From contig DBGO01000018.1 in assembly GCA_002295925.1 (NCBI GenBank), positions 1-62,761 on the forward strand: a DNA stretch of 62,761 nt, written 5' to 3'. The position numbers were made by a program, and so were the translations under genes. The notes under the pieces were generated by a model. It did not search any database, was not told where the DNA came from, and was given only the letters and a program-made list of their open reading frames with translations. This DNA is from Flavobacteriales bacterium UBA852 (GTDB taxonomy: Bacteria; Bacteroidota; Bacteroidia; Flavobacteriales_E; Vicingaceae). Of this stretch, positions 62,742 through 62,761 are shown piece after piece; position 1 is the first letter of the stretch, and each line of letters starts with the position of its first letter.

Positions 62742-62761
62742 ACCCGTTGTGCATTTAGGCT
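62742..62761. repeat. Terminal inverted repeat, right copy
   Basis: ACCCGTTGTGCATTTAGGCT is the exact reverse complement of bases 3-22. It begins 5 nt after the second TAA of the broken HExxH gene. See the left copy. Confidence 0.75.

Overview
The window is chromosomal DNA from a member of the Bacteroidota, most likely Flavobacteriia-like or a near relative. It is A+T-rich and densely coding. Supporting signs are gldF/gldG gliding genes, proteins with type IX secretion (T9SS) C-terminal sorting domains, carboxypeptidase-D-like/TonB receptors with a DUF4249 lipoprotein partner, DUF5686, DUF5777 and DUF4295 proteins, an atpD-atpC pair apart from the other ATP synthase genes, and promoters of the Bacteroidota form TTG-N19-TAnnTTTG. 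I see no tRNA, rRNA, CRISPR array, prophage or transposase gene. Most genes are housekeeping.

Layout. 1-4.7 kb: terminator, htpG, and a DUF5686 outer-membrane protein facing mnmE. 4.7-9.5 kb: mnmE, gldF-gldG and a YaaA-family gene. 9.5-14.1 kb: fbaB, accD, rpsO, pnp. 14.1-20.1 kb: a small helical protein, a TonB-dependent receptor with DUF4249 lipoprotein, an alpha/beta hydrolase lipoprotein, an S4 protein and a CaiB/BaiF CoA-transferase. 20.1-24.1 kb: cinA, mtaB, a WbqC-family gene and a lipoprotein. 24.1-25.6 kb: ECF sigma factor operon. 25.6-28.4 kb: two universal stress proteins divergent from a nucleoside phosphorylase. 28.4-34.2 kb: SirB1-like protein, nrdB-nrdA, alkyltransferase-like protein, trmB. 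34.2-38.9 kb: a cytochrome/beta-barrel/YceI cluster. 39.0-45.3 kb: SDR, glycosyltransferase, phosphoesterase, a two-component pair and an orphan LuxR-type HTH. 45.3-48.7 kb: Cu(I) ATPase, tpx, nitroreductase. 48.7-53.6 kb: GT39, PAP2, START-like protein, deoxynucleoside kinase, ftsY, DUF4295, rpmG. 53.6-56.5 kb: rlmD, dtd, thpR, mazG-like. 56.5-62 kb: a T9SS repeat protein and atpC/atpD. The right edge holds a broken HExxH protein.

Most unusual points. (1) The cluster at 34.2-38.9 kb pairs c-type cytochromes, two haem-motif lipoproteins, a YceI protein and an outer-membrane beta-barrel, and could be an envelope electron-transfer module. Its penta-haem T9SS member is split by one in-frame TAA, with a further CxxCH motif lying just past the stop. 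(2) A second gene, the HExxH protein at the right edge, is also split by one in-frame TAA. (3) Both ends of the window carry the same 20-bp sequence in inverted orientation, so the contig is probably bounded by copies of one dispersed repeat. (4) A free-standing 65-residue LuxR-type HTH lies next to a sensor kinase/response regulator pair and closely resembles that regulator's output domain. (5) Hairpins with T-tracts lie directly before ftsY and between atpD and atpC. I did not find an unmistakably new defence or mobile system.
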